Assembly: GCF_034059295.1 (NCBI RefSeq)
Contig: NZ_CP139141.1
Coordinates: 3,641,001-3,705,000, forward strand
DNA: 64,000 nucleotides
From: Pseudomonas sp. HR96
GTDB lineage: Bacteria; Pseudomonadota; Gammaproteobacteria; Pseudomonadales; Pseudomonadaceae
Reading direction: 5' to 3'
Shown: positions 8,876-18,802 of the stretch, in pieces
Layout of the letters: the number at the start of each line of letters is the position of its first letter
Numbering within the stretch: position 1 is the first letter of the stretch
Program-made: the position numbers and the translations under genes
The notes under the pieces: model-generated
What the model saw: only the letters and a program-made list of their open reading frames with translations
The model's database searches: none
Told to the model about the DNA's origin: nothing

Positions 8876-11374
8876 TCAGCTGCGAGCCAGTTGTCCCGTC
8901 GTGGCGCCGTCGACGCAGCGCAGGTCGCCGGCCATGAGCAAGTCGCCTTCGGTCTCGAGACTGTTGAGGTCAAGAGCGAACTGGCACAGCACCTGGTCGT
9001 TGCGCAGCACCTCCAGGGTGGGTGTGCTGGCGCTGAGTTCCATGGAGAAGAACCCGTCCACCTCGGTCACCCCGCGGCTGGCGTGGTTGATGACGTGGTG
9101 GCCCTTGAGGGGCAGGCCTTGCTCATCCAGCAGACGACCGAGCACGGTCACGGTCTTCATCACCCGCACCTGCTGGTAAGCCACCCCGCCCTTGTTGAGG
9201 TGGTAGCGCGCCCGCGCCGGCTGGATGCTCGCCGCCGGTGCATGGGTGCCCTGGAAGTCGAACTGCACACTGGCATCGCGGTAGGCGCTGATCGGCAGGA
9301 CGTTGCGTCCGGGGCGCAGTACGCCGCCCATACCGCTGAAATCGTCGGCGCGCAGCTCGAGGCCGTCGATGTCCGACTCGACGTCGATGATCAGCCCGGC
9401 TTCCTTGCCGACGTGCTGGCCGGTGAACGCCAGGGCGCCGGCGCCCACCACCAGGTGATTGTTCAGGTTGAGGTTGCCGGTCAACGCATTGTTGTAGGAG
9501 GAGCGCTGCACCATCAGCTCGCCGTTGCCCAGCGGCGCCTCGAAACGCGCCGACCCGGTCATGCCGACGCCGTAGGTGTCGGCCTGCAAGCCCGCGCTGA
9601 GCGACTTGACCGGGCCGGCCTCGACATCCTGGTGGTAGCCAAGGCTGGCATTGCGGTCGTTGCTGCCGTCACGCGAGGTCCGCGAGCCGACACTGGCGGT
9701 GAACCGTTGGCGCGGCTCGCCCAGCGCCATATTCAAGCTCAGGTCGACCCCGCGATTGCGCTCAAGGCCGCTGCTGACCGTCGCCGGGCGATCGAACACG
9801 GACAGACGCCAGCTCGAGTCCTTGCCCAGCAGCCAGGCGCTGCGCATGTAGCCCAGGTCCATGCCCATGCCCTGCACCTGGCCTTCGCTGTGGGACAGCC
9901 GCGCGCTCAGGCTGTCGTTGCCACCGAGGCGGTGGTAGACGCCCAGCGCGCTCTGGCTGACATTGCCGTTGTAGGGGTTGCGCTGGCGCACGCGCAGGCC
10001 ACCGGGCAGGGTCTCCCAGGTGTGGCGGTTGTCCAGCCAGCTGCGGTTGTGACTCAGGTACAGGTTGCCCGAGCCATAGTCGTGGCGCGCCTGCAGGTCC
10101 ATGCCCATGCCGCGGCCCTGGGCCTGGTAGAGGGTGCCATAGACGTTCGAACGCTCGCCCACGCCCAGGTCCAGCGAGCCGCCGAGCTGGTTCTGCTCGC
10201 GCACCTGGCGCGCCGAGAGACCGACGACCGCCCGCGGGTGCAGCAGGTAGTTGACCGCGCCACCCAGCGTGCTGCCGCCGTCGGCCTGGTTGTCCCAGTT
10301 GCTCAACAGCTTGCTCTCACGGCCGGCGAAGACGTTGTAGCGCCAGCGCTGGTCCGGGTTGCGCCAATTGCTGGGTTTGTATACAAGCGCTTGGGTGCGC
10401 GAGGTTTCGCTGCCGTCTTCCATCAGGCGCACGTCGATATCGTAGATGCCGCCCGGCAGTGGCCGTGTGTCGAGGGCCTGCAGACCCGGCTCGACCTGCT
10501 GGCTGTTGATCAGCGAGCCGTTGCGATAGATCTCCACGGTCGCCGCGCGGTTGGCCGTCACGTAGATGGGGTACACCGCCGATTTGGCACCGTCCTTGGT
10601 CAGGCTGTCGGAACTGCCCAGCATCAGCCCCAGCGCGGTGTCGGGGCTGTCACCAAAGAGTCGCGGCTGGCGGCTCAAGCCGAGCGAACCCGGAGTGAAA
10701 TAACCCAGGCGCAGGAAATGCTCCTGCCATTCGCGCTGGGTGTGCAGCTCGTGCACCGAATGCCGCAGCCGATCGTCATCACCGCCCAGCTGGCTCAACT
10801 CGCCTTGGAACGTCTGGGTCCAGTTGCCGAGGCTGGCAATTGCCTCCAGGCCCCAGCGGCCGGCAAGGTCCTGCTGCTGGCCGCCGGACAGGTTAAGTTG
10901 ATTCTGCAGCATCAACCCGGTACTGCCGTTTTCCGGCAGCGCGTGGTAGGTACTGGCGACGCGGCCGCGCTCTATGGTGCTGGTAAGCAGCGCGAGCTCG
11001 GAATTGGCCAGGCTGTAATGCGCGGCCACCAGCTCCCCGCACTGCTCCTGGCAGGGCCCAAGCCCTACACCGGCCTGCAGCAGGGCTTTCCAGGTATCGC
11101 GCTCCTGCTCGGTGTAGGCGCTTTGGTAGGTGTCGGTGAAATCGAGCAGGGTCACCCGCTCATCGCGCGACAGCACCACCATGGCTTCACCCAGTACCTG
11201 ACCATCGAGCATGACGCGCACGGCCAGGGGTACGTCGAAGAAGTGTTCCTGGAACTCCCTGGGCAAGCCTTCGGCCTGCAGCAACAGGCTGACCGGCGCA
11301 CGGGCGTGCGCCGTTTCCACGCTCATGGCCAGCACCAGGCTGATCGCGACGGGCAACGGGGCATACTTGAACAT
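8876..11374 (-). CDS. Outer-membrane usher (CfaC/CblC/TcfC-like)
   Basis: A protein of about 832 residues that would form the outer-membrane pore and assembly platform for the fimbria. I chose the ATG at 11374 because GGTGAT lies at a suitable distance and a hydrophobic signal peptide (about residues 1-24, ending AHA) begins there; an in-frame ATG at 11380 is possible. The N-terminal domain is followed by a long beta-barrel of alternating short hydrophobic strands, rich in Gly, Ser and aromatic residues. C-terminal beta-sandwich domains include a carboxypeptidase-regulatory-like part (VTVLGRLLDEQGLPLKGHHVINHASRG region) and a Cys pair. Length and order match alternate chaperone/usher systems. 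Confidence 0.87.
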   Translation of the reverse strand: MFKYAPLPVAISLVLAMSVETAHARAPVSLLLQAEGLPREFQEHFFDVPLAVRVMLDGQVLGEAMVVLSRDERVTLLDFTDTYQSAYTEQERDTWKALLQAGVGLGPCQEQCGELVAAHYSLANSELALLTSTIERGRVASTYHALPENGSTGLMLQNQLNLSGGQQQDLAGRWGLEAIASLGNWTQTFQGELSQLGGDDDRLRHSVHELHTQREWQEHFLRLGYFTPGSLGLSRQPRLFGDSPDTALGLMLGSSDSLTKDGAKSAVYPIYVTANRAATVEIYRNGSLINSQQVEPGLQALDTRPLPGGIYDIDVRLMEDGSETSRTQALVYKPSNWRNPDQRWRYNVFAGRESKLLSNWDNQADGGSTLGGAVNYLLHPRAVVGLSARQVREQNQLGGSLDLGVGERSNVYGTLYQAQGRGMGMDLQARHDYGSGNLYLSHNRSWLDNRHTWETLPGGLRVRQRNPYNGNVSQSALGVYHRLGGNDSLSARLSHSEGQVQGMGMDLGYMRSAWLLGKDSSWRLSVFDRPATVSSGLERNRGVDLSLNMALGEPRQRFTASVGSRTSRDGSNDRNASLGYHQDVEAGPVKSLSAGLQADTYGVGMTGSARFEAPLGNGELMVQRSSYNNALTGNLNLNNHLVVGAGALAFTGQHVGKEAGLIIDVESDIDGLELRADDFSGMGGVLRPGRNVLPISAYRDASVQFDFQGTHAPAASIQPARARYHLNKGGVAYQQVRVMKTVTVLGRLLDEQGLPLKGHHVINHASRGVTEVDGFFSMELSASTPTLEVLRNDQVLCQFALDLNSLETEGDLLMAGDLRCVDGATTGQLARS

Positions 11375-11410
11375 GATCATCACCGGATAGAATTGAATAG
11401 CAGACAACAG

Positions 11411-11446
11411 CGCACTTCGGCGCAACATTGCGTTGACCGAAGTGCG
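11411..11446. repeat. Intercistronic hairpin between pilin and usher genes
   Basis: Two perfect 10-bp arms (CGCACTTCGG at 11411-11420 and CCGAAGTGCG at 11437-11446) enclose a 16-bp loop that itself contains CGCAA-CA-TTGCG. It lies in the 147-bp gap between the major pilin stop and the usher start. In many fimbrial operons a stem-loop here protects or partly terminates the pilin message, so that pilin is made in excess. That role is inferred; only the inverted repeat is seen. Confidence 0.6.
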
Positions 11447-11521
11447 TTGATACTTAGGCAACTGCTGGGGCCGCAGTACGAATGGGTGACTCAAGCAACG
11501 CAGCGGCAATCCCGAACGCCG

Positions 11522-12010
11522 TTATGGAGTTCCAGCATCGAATGAGACAGTAACATTACCGCTGTAAGTACCCGCCGTGTAGGCGCCGGTCTTCCCGGCG
11601 GCAATGACCAGCTGGAACTCCCGTGCAGTTGCCGATGTTGGAACGACAACGTTCTGGGCGACGGTCGTCAATGTGATACCGTTGAAGCTCACGGCGAGCG
11701 GGATGCTGTTGGACCCGGACATCAATGTGGGGGTATTGGTGTAGAGGAGTTGTGCGCTGACCGGAGCGGCGCTGTTGATGACGGAGAACGCCTTGCGCAC
11801 GGGGGTCAAGGTGTCAGAGGCGATGTTGTAGCTGAGCACCTGAGGATCGTTGATCCAGTCACCTTCCCGAGGCACGACCGCGAAGGTCTGCGTCGGCACG
11901 GTGGCGGTCAGTTTGATAGTGTGCTCTTGCGGGGTTGCCATGACAGGCAAACTGACAACAGCGGTAGTGATGGCGACAGCGCCGAGGTATTTTTTCAACA
12001 AGCCATTCAT
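11522..12010 (-). CDS. CS1-type fimbrial major subunit (CblA/CfaB-like)
   Basis: A 162-residue pilin, the first gene of the operon. The signal peptide is about residues 1-25 (ending VMA). The mature N-terminus has the alternating-hydrophobic donor strand (HTIKLTATVPTQTFAVVP) typical of CS1/CFA/I pilins, and the C-terminus ends with TYSGNVTVSFDAGTP, also typical of this family. The mature chain has no Cys, as in CFA/I-class major subunits. The ATG at 12010 follows an AGAGAA site. The gene is followed by a hairpin and then the usher gene. Confidence 0.85.
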   Translation of the reverse strand: MNGLLKKYLGAVAITTAVVSLPVMATPQEHTIKLTATVPTQTFAVVPREGDWINDPQVLSYNIASDTLTPVRKAFSVINSAAPVSAQLLYTNTPTLMSGSNSIPLAVSFNGITLTTVAQNVVVPTSATAREFQLVIAAGKTGAYTAGTYSGNVTVSFDAGTP

Positions 12011-12395
12011 CGATGCATTCTCTGGTGTAAGTCGGACAACTGATGCATTCGTTCCCCGCCAGGGCGAGTCAAGAACACCCGCAAAATGATGCCCGATGCG
12101 ACGGATCCGAAATACCTAGAAAATGCCTAAAAACAAACTTGTCGAGAGCTTAATCATATGACTATTACCGCTTTGCAACCCGTGCCAGCCCAAGGGATTC
12201 TTGATACATCTTGCAAAGTTACTGCTGTTGAGAATTAAGACACGGCCTATTTGAGGGTAAAGTCGCGCTGACTTGCTGTCATGGCGGAAATAGCGCAAAT
12301 GATGTCTTGCGAACACATTAAAAACTGGGGGCCGTGCCGCCTCCCGCACTTTTGACCTGGGCCAATTGTGGAAGGGGTCTGAGCCGCTACGCCCC
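12011..12395. other. Intergenic region upstream of fimbrial operon
   Basis: This stretch of about 385 bp is markedly more A/T-rich than its surroundings. It separates the fimbrial operon start from the stop of the first giant gene, both on the minus strand. It must hold the fimbrial promoter, but I could not single out convincing -35/-10 boxes. A small reading frame here (12116-12442) lacks protein-like character. I see no RNA gene or clear terminator. Confidence 0.5.
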
Positions 12396-15300
12396 TCACC
12401 GACCGGGTTCCAGCATCGGCTCCTCATACTCTGGCGAACCATCCGGGTCGGGGGGGGCTGGCGCGGGCCTACTGGGAGGCTCGATGTCGGGGAAGATCGG
12501 CGGAATCTCGAAAAGTGGCAGGGGGTCAGCTGTCAGCCCCATGCCACGCCATAACTGCCCATATCGGATGGCCGCAAAGCGTTGCTCCTCCAGATTTTTG
12601 CGTAGTTGTTCCTCGACTTGCCAATGTGCGCGGTTCTCCATGACCCCCCACAGGGCATTAACCTGTGCGCCCATCATGGAAGAGTCCGGGTTTGGCAAGC
12701 CCGCAAGCTCTAAGCGCAATCTCTCTGCGGCCTTGCGCAGCATCAAGTATTCCATTGCCGTACTGCCTACAGCTTTGGACTGGCCCTTGTCCCAGGCTTT
12801 TATCAGCTTCGGCCGGTCAGCAAGCTTCCTTTCCAAGAGGGTTCGCGCCTCTGCGCACTCCTTGGTACGCTGCTCACGAAGCTCCAGGCGATAATCGAGG
12901 TTATGGCCAAGAATGCCTGCCCGGTCGAGTTGGGTGGCGGCAAAGGCCGCGAGGGGTCGCTCCCTGTGCTTGTCTTCCTGCAATCGGCTCTCGAGCCTGT
13001 CGACCAGGACCTTCATCGTTTCGATTTGTTCGAGCCACGCATCCTTTCGGCCGGGCAACTGGCGGGGGTTCACATGCTCGAATTCGCGCAACATGTACTG
13101 CAGGGTCGTCATCTGCTTGGTTGCCTCGGCGCTACTGTCGGTCATTACCCGATCAGGCGCCTTGTAATCATAACTTCGATCCGGCAACGGCGCCGACCGC
13201 ACTTGCCAGCGGCCACCGGCCTCGTGCAACGAATACAGTTGCTCCGCGCTGCGATCATCGAGAGCGCCCAGGTATTGATAAGTGATACCGACGTTGAACG
13301 TGGGCGGCTGGCCTAATCGCCGATAGACACCCACCCGGTGCGGATCATCGTTATCGTGAGCTTTCCAGCGGTTATGCGCAGCGTCTATCGGAAGCGGCTG
13401 CGGTTGGCTGACCTTGAGATTGCCTCGCTCGTCGCTGATCACCCAGTCGAGGTTAGGTTGGCCGGGCTGCGGACTTACCGTTGGGCGCAAGGTCGGCACG
13501 GGTGTAGCGGCGGTCTTCTGTTTCTCCATGGCCAATCTGGCTTCCTCGATCTGCTGGGCATTGAGCACGATGCGTATGACCTGCCAACTGCCGTCGCGCC
13601 ATACCAGGCGCACTTTCTGGTTGCCGTAGAAGTTGGCCGGGTCACTGCCAAGATGACGATAGGTTCGCCGCCCGATGCTGCGGTAGTTGCCTGGCATCCG
13701 CGGGTCCAGTGCCACGGTCTCACCCCATTGATTTTCGTCGCTGTCGGCGCTGAACAGCAGCAGTTTTGCAGGCTGGGGCTGGCCGTCGGCGTCGATTGAC
13801 CACTCGACACTGGCGTTACGCTCGGAAAGGCTCGGCAAGGTGTCCCTGGGCAGATAACGATTGGCACCGGGGTTGCCAGTGGACCGGTCCCGTAGCTGCG
13901 CGGGAAGTTCCTTGGCCAAACTTTCCGGAGTCCCTATGAGATCGAAATCCGTTTCGTCGAAAGCGGCCTGCACCAGAGGACTCAAGAGCAGCGCCTTGCT
14001 TAGCAATGCACTATTCACGGCATTCTTCATGAGTTCACGGACCTTTTGCTCGAATATTCGCCTGCGCAGCGAGATAGACGCCGCGTTCATCTCCGCAAAG
14101 GAGAAAATGCTGAAGTGCTCCGCCACGTCATGGGTGAACTCAAGCGTGTTCAAGTCGGCGTTCTGTTGCAGGAAATCGGCCATACCAGACATCCGCTCGC
14201 CTGCAGTCGGCGGCTTGACCGGCTTCATCCGATTCACCACCCGATCGACGACAAACTCGCCCATCACCAGAAAGAAGGTCTCGGTAAGGAGGGTCATCAA
14301 CCAGCGTTTGAGAAGGTCTTTGCGCTGCGTGTCGGTCTCGACCATTCCAGATCGCAGCACGGTCGATAGCGTCGATGTGGTCACAGCCGCCAGCCAGGCC
14401 GCCCTGGCGAACGCGGTGGCGCCCTGAAGCGGTAGCGCGCCCAGAATGGTCAATCCCGTGGCGATGAAGTTGCCAACAAACTCGGCCTTGTGCGTCCAAT
14501 ACGCATATTGCTGATCGAAACCGGTCATGGAACGCGCATCGGCACCGTTCTGCAGATCGCGCTGCAACAGGTTCACCTGCAGTTGTGCAAACTGCTGCAC
14601 CGACAACTTTTCCAGGCTTTTGAGCCGCAGCGGGCCCGGCACCCGGGTTCCGTCCGCTACGTGCAGCGCTTCGATGCGCGTAATGAATTCAGGTGAATAG
14701 GTCAGCGTACCGTGCTCGTTGCGTTGCATCCGGGCGTAGTCCAGCTCCGCCTTGCCGATGCGTCGGGCGATTGCATTGAATACGTCGGAGTTGATGCTCG
14801 CAGTACTGCGCAGTATTTGCGTCACTGTTTCGATGCGGGTAACCGTGGTCGCAAATCCGCCCACCGTGCTGGCGCGGGCCGCGTCGTATGCGTCATGGAC
14901 CTGACCGGTGTTCATGAACACCACGATGTCGATACGTTCGGCAAGGTCCACGTAGCGAAAGGCGTTAAGCAAAGTATGTTCGAGTTTGCCGGGGGTATTG
15001 TTGCGGCCTGAAAAGGACGCCACCGGCTCGGCATACACTGGCGTGATGTAAGCCAGCTTGGCGTCGAGACGCTCCCGAGGAGAATAGTCCTGACGACCGA
15101 CCGCCCGCTCGAGCCGACGGTAGACTGCCGTCTCCACGCGCGCAGCCATTTTCGACTCATGCGCCGCCATATGTGCCACCAGCGCCTTGTCGTAATCTTC
15201 GGCAATGGTCGCCGTGTTGAGCGATTTGAAATATTCCTGCTGAAGCGGGTCCTTGGCGGAAATCCAGTAAGAGTTGTCGCCTATGGCTTTCTTTAGGTTG

Positions 15301-18300
15301 CCAAGCAGCAACTCCCTCGCTGAAATGCGGGTCTCGCCTTGCATACCAAACAGGAAGCGTCGATAGAACCGCCGCTCAGCCGGCAAATCGGTCGCCGCAT
15401 TCGGCGAGAAAAAAGTGTGTACAGCGACATAGGGCTGGGTGACGGGCGACGTGAAATACAGTAATGGATTGTCTTCGTAGCTTTGAAATTCGATTTCCAA
15501 CTCTTCGTCGCCACTGAACCCAGGCGGACGCAAAAAATGACTGTTCTTGATCACGGCTCCAGCGTCTTCGGCGAAGGCCTCGATGCTGGCCAGCTCCGGC
15601 GGCAGTTCCCCGCTTTCTTCGGCGCGCTCTTTCAGGATCTTCTCGATCCGCGCAGTAAAATAACTATCGACCCTGGCAGCCACGGTCAGGGAGGTGATGG
15701 TCGCCTGCGGCGGCTGAAGCAGCGTGCGCAGCTCATCACCCACCTGTGGTTGGCTGTCTACCGGGACGATCTGCAGTGCGCCCTGCCCATCGCGGCGTAC
15801 CCTGATCCGCGCAGGAGCGGTGGCACGGTCTTGCTCCACACTGCGGCGCTTGATCGAATGCACCATCGAGGCAGAGTGGGTGGAGCTGTCAGGATCGGGA
15901 GAATGGTCGAACAGTTCATGCAGCAGGCGCGCCACTGCCGGTGCATCGGCCAATATCTGCGGGTCGCCGCTTTCGCTCTGTAGATAATTTTCCACTGCTT
16001 GCAACAGGGTGATGGGCGCTCCCGGCACCAGCGGCGTATAAGGCTCGTCCGCCGCCTGTTGCGCCGCCTCCTGCTGACGTCGTTGCGCCGCCCACCCATG
16101 CAGTCCGATCCCCACGCTGGCGGTGACCAGCGCACCGGCGATCCCCAAAGCCGTGCCCCGATAACGTCTGAGTAGACCGCGTGGGGCTTGGTTGTCTGCG
16201 CGCGGTTCACTGCCTGGCACGCTGGCGTACTGGTCACCCCACTCGCTGCGAAAACTTTTAGCGGCATAGAGCAGCGGCGCCAGCGCCGCGAAATACATGA
16301 CGTTGCCGCCCATGGCAATCTGCTCTGAGCGCCACCGGCCAGAGGGTATCGCCAGACCGCCAAGATCATGCTGTTGCGCGGCGACCGATGTCTGCAGGTC
16401 CAGACCCTCGGTTTGCGAAGCCGCCGCACCAGGCAAGCCGCCGAGCAGTGGGCTCTGCTGGGGCAGCATCGCTCCTATGGCATCGGCAAGGCGGTTGACC
16501 ACCCAGCGTTCGGCCTGAGTACCGAGCCTTTTCAGTCCCGGGTTCGGACTGTCCTGCAGGGCCTGGGCGAAATGGTCCAGGCGTGCGACTGGCCCGTGGC
16601 TGACCTGCGCGTCGTTGAACGCGTCCATGACCAAAGGCAGCAGCGGTATGGCGTCCAAGGCCGCATGGGTCTGCGGCGACAGATCGAAAACAATCTTGAC
16701 CAGGCGGATGGCCGACTCCAATAGGCCCGGCGCTTCGCTTGCGGCGGTGGCGTTCCACCAGCGCCCGGCAATCGCCACGCCGCGCTGCGCGGCCTTGAAC
16801 AGCCATTGGTGCTGACGAAAGTCCGGCTGTTGCTGACCGGTCAGCGCTTCGAGGTGCTCCTGGAAGTACTCACTCACATGCCCAGCGGCGTCAGAGTAGC
16901 TGCCCTGCGTATCCGCCTGGCGCAGCGCCAGGTAGGCGCCCAAGACTGCGGCGCCTTGGTAATCGCCAAGATAGCTGGCCAGGTATTTGCCAGCGCTCGC
17001 CATCGTTTCGTGGCTGGGCAGGGACAGCTGCTCAACCAGCATGGCGCCCAGTTCCATGAACAGTGCACGGGCAATCTGCGCATAGCTGGCATCTTCGTCG
17101 AGACGATCCTGCAACATCGTCAGCCGGGCCAGCAACGGGCCCCATGCCAAGGCTTCGCGCAGCCCACGGATGACCTGCGGCCCGGCGTTGCTGCTGGCGA
17201 GCAGATGGGCGACATCATCGCGCTCCAGGACCCCATTGGCCCAGCGCGATTGCGCCTGGTGCGAACTGCCAGCGGGCACCGGCTGATGATGCTCGAACAC
17301 CTCGAACGGCAAGGTCAGGCTGCTGACGGCCAGGTGGCCGAACAAGGACTCGAGCAAGCGGCGAAAGCGCGCTTGCTGGAGCAGCTCCACGCCCCAGGCC
17401 AACTGCTCGAGGGGCTTGGCCGGGAACGGTTCACTGTCGGCATACAACGTGTAGCCGTCGACCAGCCTGTCCAGGTAGCCGAATACGCTGGTCAGCCATT
17501 CTGGTGCCCAATGCGCCGCGTCCGGGCCTAGATGCGGGATCTGTACCAACCAACGTAGCACGGCCATGCTGCGGCCCCCCGCCTGCTGGTGGGCGTCATC
17601 TTCTGCAGGCTCGGCGGCGTCGAACAGATGCTCGACGGCCGGACGCAGCACGGCGTCCAGTTGCGGCAACAGAAGGCTGCCCAGGCGGCTGGCTGCGATG
17701 AGCTCGAGCAATCTGAAGGCCTTGGTGTAACGGTCTCCCTCGCCTGCCAGAATGGGCCGGAAAGCTCCGACAATCGTGCCCAGTTCGGCGACTGTATCGA
17801 CAAACCAATGCAGCTCGGCGGGGAACATGGCACGCATGAAGCCGGAGTTCGCCACCACGGCGACATAGTGTTGCGCCGGCGCACCCTCGCGAGCAGTGGA
17901 CTTGAGCACGTCCACGTCATAGCAGAACAACCGCAGATAGCGCACGCCCTCGACCAGTTGCGAGGCGGCGCCGGCGGTCAGTACAGCGAGAGAAGGCGCC
18001 TGTAGCGCGAGCATCAACTGATCGAGGCGATCATCGAGTCTGGCCAGGGTGAATGCCCCGGTCTGGTAATCGTCGAGCAGCTCCAGGCCGGGCAGCACCA
18101 CCCTGACCAGTTCCTGCAGCTCGGCCAAGGTCGATTCGTTTTCGTCGCCGCTGGGCAGCGAGGCGAAATGCTCGAGCCCCGCCTTGACTCGCTTGAACCC
18201 TGCCACCTGATGATCGCGGCGCTGGTGGCGGTCCTCTTCGAGAATCTGCAGCAGGGTACCGACGCCAGGTAACACGGCGGCGTTGACTACCTTGCCGAAC

Positions 18301-18569
18301 AGCGCAGCCAGCAGCCTGTACAACAACTGTTTGGCGACGCGGCGCAGCACAGAGTACTGCGCTGGCTGCCCCTTGCCGATGCCTGCGGGGTACATCGCAG
18401 CAGCGGCGGTAACGAACTGCACCTGCAGCCAGGTCAACCAGCCTTGGGCAGGCGCCGTGCTGCCGGCGCCGGTACTGGTGATGACGGCCGAAGGCGCGGA
18501 TTGCAACGCAGCAGCGTCAGACTGAGCACGCCGCTTGTTACGAGCACCCCGCCAATAGTAGTCACGCAT
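12396..18569 (-). CDS. Giant uncharacterised protein A (2057 aa)
   Basis: I do not recognise this family. The ATG at 18569 is chosen because the paralogue at 22624-28845 begins at the matching point (MRDYYWRGARNKRR here, MSDYYYKGARKARR there) after a similar AGGT site. There is no signal peptide. Residues 1-750 are helical and Leu/Ala-rich. Two hydrophobic segments lie near 753-770 and 803-825, followed by a variable linker. A C-terminal part of about 1100 residues contains a third hydrophobic stretch (about 1361-1406, VGNFIATGLTILGALPLQG start) and a fourth near 1418-1445. It also has a conserved NYRSIGRRTYRHLGSDPA block near 1625 and a Pro-rich tail. Collinear similarity to the paralogue covers the whole length. 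Toxin- or effector-like membrane insertion is a guess; a structural envelope role is equally open. Confidence 0.7.
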   Translation of the reverse strand: MRDYYWRGARNKRRAQSDAAALQSAPSAVITSTGAGSTAPAQGWLTWLQVQFVTAAAAMYPAGIGKGQPAQYSVLRRVAKQLLYRLLAALFGKVVNAAVLPGVGTLLQILEEDRHQRRDHQVAGFKRVKAGLEHFASLPSGDENESTLAELQELVRVVLPGLELLDDYQTGAFTLARLDDRLDQLMLALQAPSLAVLTAGAASQLVEGVRYLRLFCYDVDVLKSTAREGAPAQHYVAVVANSGFMRAMFPAELHWFVDTVAELGTIVGAFRPILAGEGDRYTKAFRLLELIAASRLGSLLLPQLDAVLRPAVEHLFDAAEPAEDDAHQQAGGRSMAVLRWLVQIPHLGPDAAHWAPEWLTSVFGYLDRLVDGYTLYADSEPFPAKPLEQLAWGVELLQQARFRRLLESLFGHLAVSSLTLPFEVFEHHQPVPAGSSHQAQSRWANGVLERDDVAHLLASSNAGPQVIRGLREALAWGPLLARLTMLQDRLDEDASYAQIARALFMELGAMLVEQLSLPSHETMASAGKYLASYLGDYQGAAVLGAYLALRQADTQGSYSDAAGHVSEYFQEHLEALTGQQQPDFRQHQWLFKAAQRGVAIAGRWWNATAASEAPGLLESAIRLVKIVFDLSPQTHAALDAIPLLPLVMDAFNDAQVSHGPVARLDHFAQALQDSPNPGLKRLGTQAERWVVNRLADAIGAMLPQQSPLLGGLPGAAASQTEGLDLQTSVAAQQHDLGGLAIPSGRWRSEQIAMGGNVMYFAALAPLLYAAKSFRSEWGDQYASVPGSEPRADNQAPRGLLRRYRGTALGIAGALVTASVGIGLHGWAAQRRQQEAAQQAADEPYTPLVPGAPITLLQAVENYLQSESGDPQILADAPAVARLLHELFDHSPDPDSSTHSASMVHSIKRRSVEQDRATAPARIRVRRDGQGALQIVPVDSQPQVGDELRTLLQPPQATITSLTVAARVDSYFTARIEKILKERAEESGELPPELASIEAFAEDAGAVIKNSHFLRPPGFSGDEELEIEFQSYEDNPLLYFTSPVTQPYVAVHTFFSPNAATDLPAERRFYRRFLFGMQGETRISARELLLGNLKKAIGDNSYWISAKDPLQQEYFKSLNTATIAEDYDKALVAHMAAHESKMAARVETAVYRRLERAVGRQDYSPRERLDAKLAYITPVYAEPVASFSGRNNTPGKLEHTLLNAFRYVDLAERIDIVVFMNTGQVHDAYDAARASTVGGFATTVTRIETVTQILRSTASINSDVFNAIARRIGKAELDYARMQRNEHGTLTYSPEFITRIEALHVADGTRVPGPLRLKSLEKLSVQQFAQLQVNLLQRDLQNGADARSMTGFDQQYAYWTHKAEFVGNFIATGLTILGALPLQGATAFARAAWLAAVTTSTLSTVLRSGMVETDTQRKDLLKRWLMTLLTETFFLVMGEFVVDRVVNRMKPVKPPTAGERMSGMADFLQQNADLNTLEFTHDVAEHFSIFSFAEMNAASISLRRRIFEQKVRELMKNAVNSALLSKALLLSPLVQAAFDETDFDLIGTPESLAKELPAQLRDRSTGNPGANRYLPRDTLPSLSERNASVEWSIDADGQPQPAKLLLFSADSDENQWGETVALDPRMPGNYRSIGRRTYRHLGSDPANFYGNQKVRLVWRDGSWQVIRIVLNAQQIEEARLAMEKQKTAATPVPTLRPTVSPQPGQPNLDWVISDERGNLKVSQPQPLPIDAAHNRWKAHDNDDPHRVGVYRRLGQPPTFNVGITYQYLGALDDRSAEQLYSLHEAGGRWQVRSAPLPDRSYDYKAPDRVMTDSSAEATKQMTTLQYMLREFEHVNPRQLPGRKDAWLEQIETMKVLVDRLESRLQEDKHRERPLAAFAATQLDRAGILGHNLDYRLELREQRTKECAEARTLLERKLADRPKLIKAWDKGQSKAVGSTAMEYLMLRKAAERLRLELAGLPNPDSSMMGAQVNALWGVMENRAHWQVEEQLRKNLEEQRFAAIRYGQLWRGMGLTADPLPLFEIPPIFPDIEPPSRPAPAPPDPDGSPEYEEPMLEPGR

Positions 18570-18629
18570 GGTTGCTACCTGTGCGCACCGTGCAGATGAA
18601 GGATCGACATTAGCCGCATCGCAAGCTGG

Positions 18630-18652
18630 CGTTAAGGTTTGATTTATTGCAA
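18630..18652 (-). promoter_or_regulatory. Conserved upstream box of giant gene A
   Basis: On the coding strand this contains CAAACCTTAACG ending 60 bp before the ATG at 18569. The same 12 bases occur 58 bp before the ATG of giant gene B, both preceded by an A-rich TGCAA run, whereas the DNA between box and start codon is not conserved. Just upstream, TTTACA and AATAAA with 17-bp spacing resemble sigma-70 boxes in this copy only. The box is probably a promoter or operator element. Confidence 0.5.
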
Positions 18653-18684
18653 CTGACGGGGATCTGTAAAATCGGTTTCGCGTG

Positions 18685-18714
18685 GGTCGAGCTCGAGCAC
18701 CGAGCTCATCGACC
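18685..18714. terminator. Imperfect hairpin after the ABC transporter operon
   Basis: GAGCTCG and CGAGCTC arms (with outer GGTC/GACC pairs and a small bulge) form a stem in the gap between the binding-protein stop at 18803 and the start of giant gene A. On the minus strand a short TTTT follows about a dozen bases later, so this is a weak candidate terminator for the dioxygenase/ABC operon. Confidence 0.3.
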
Positions 18715-18802
18715 TGCAATCAGGTTGGGTGGGCTGGTCGGGTTGCAGGCCGGTCTGATGGGGTCTGTACAGCAAGAGACCGGGCGCTGCGCATCCTTGT
18801 CC

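Noticed and set aside
8870..11545. Long open frame antisense to the usher gene
   Set aside because: Composition typical of a GC-rich shadow frame; the usher with signal peptide and conserved operon place explains the region.
12116..12442. Small minus-strand frame upstream of the fimbrial operon
   Set aside because: No ribosome site, overlaps the end of giant gene A and lacks protein-like composition.
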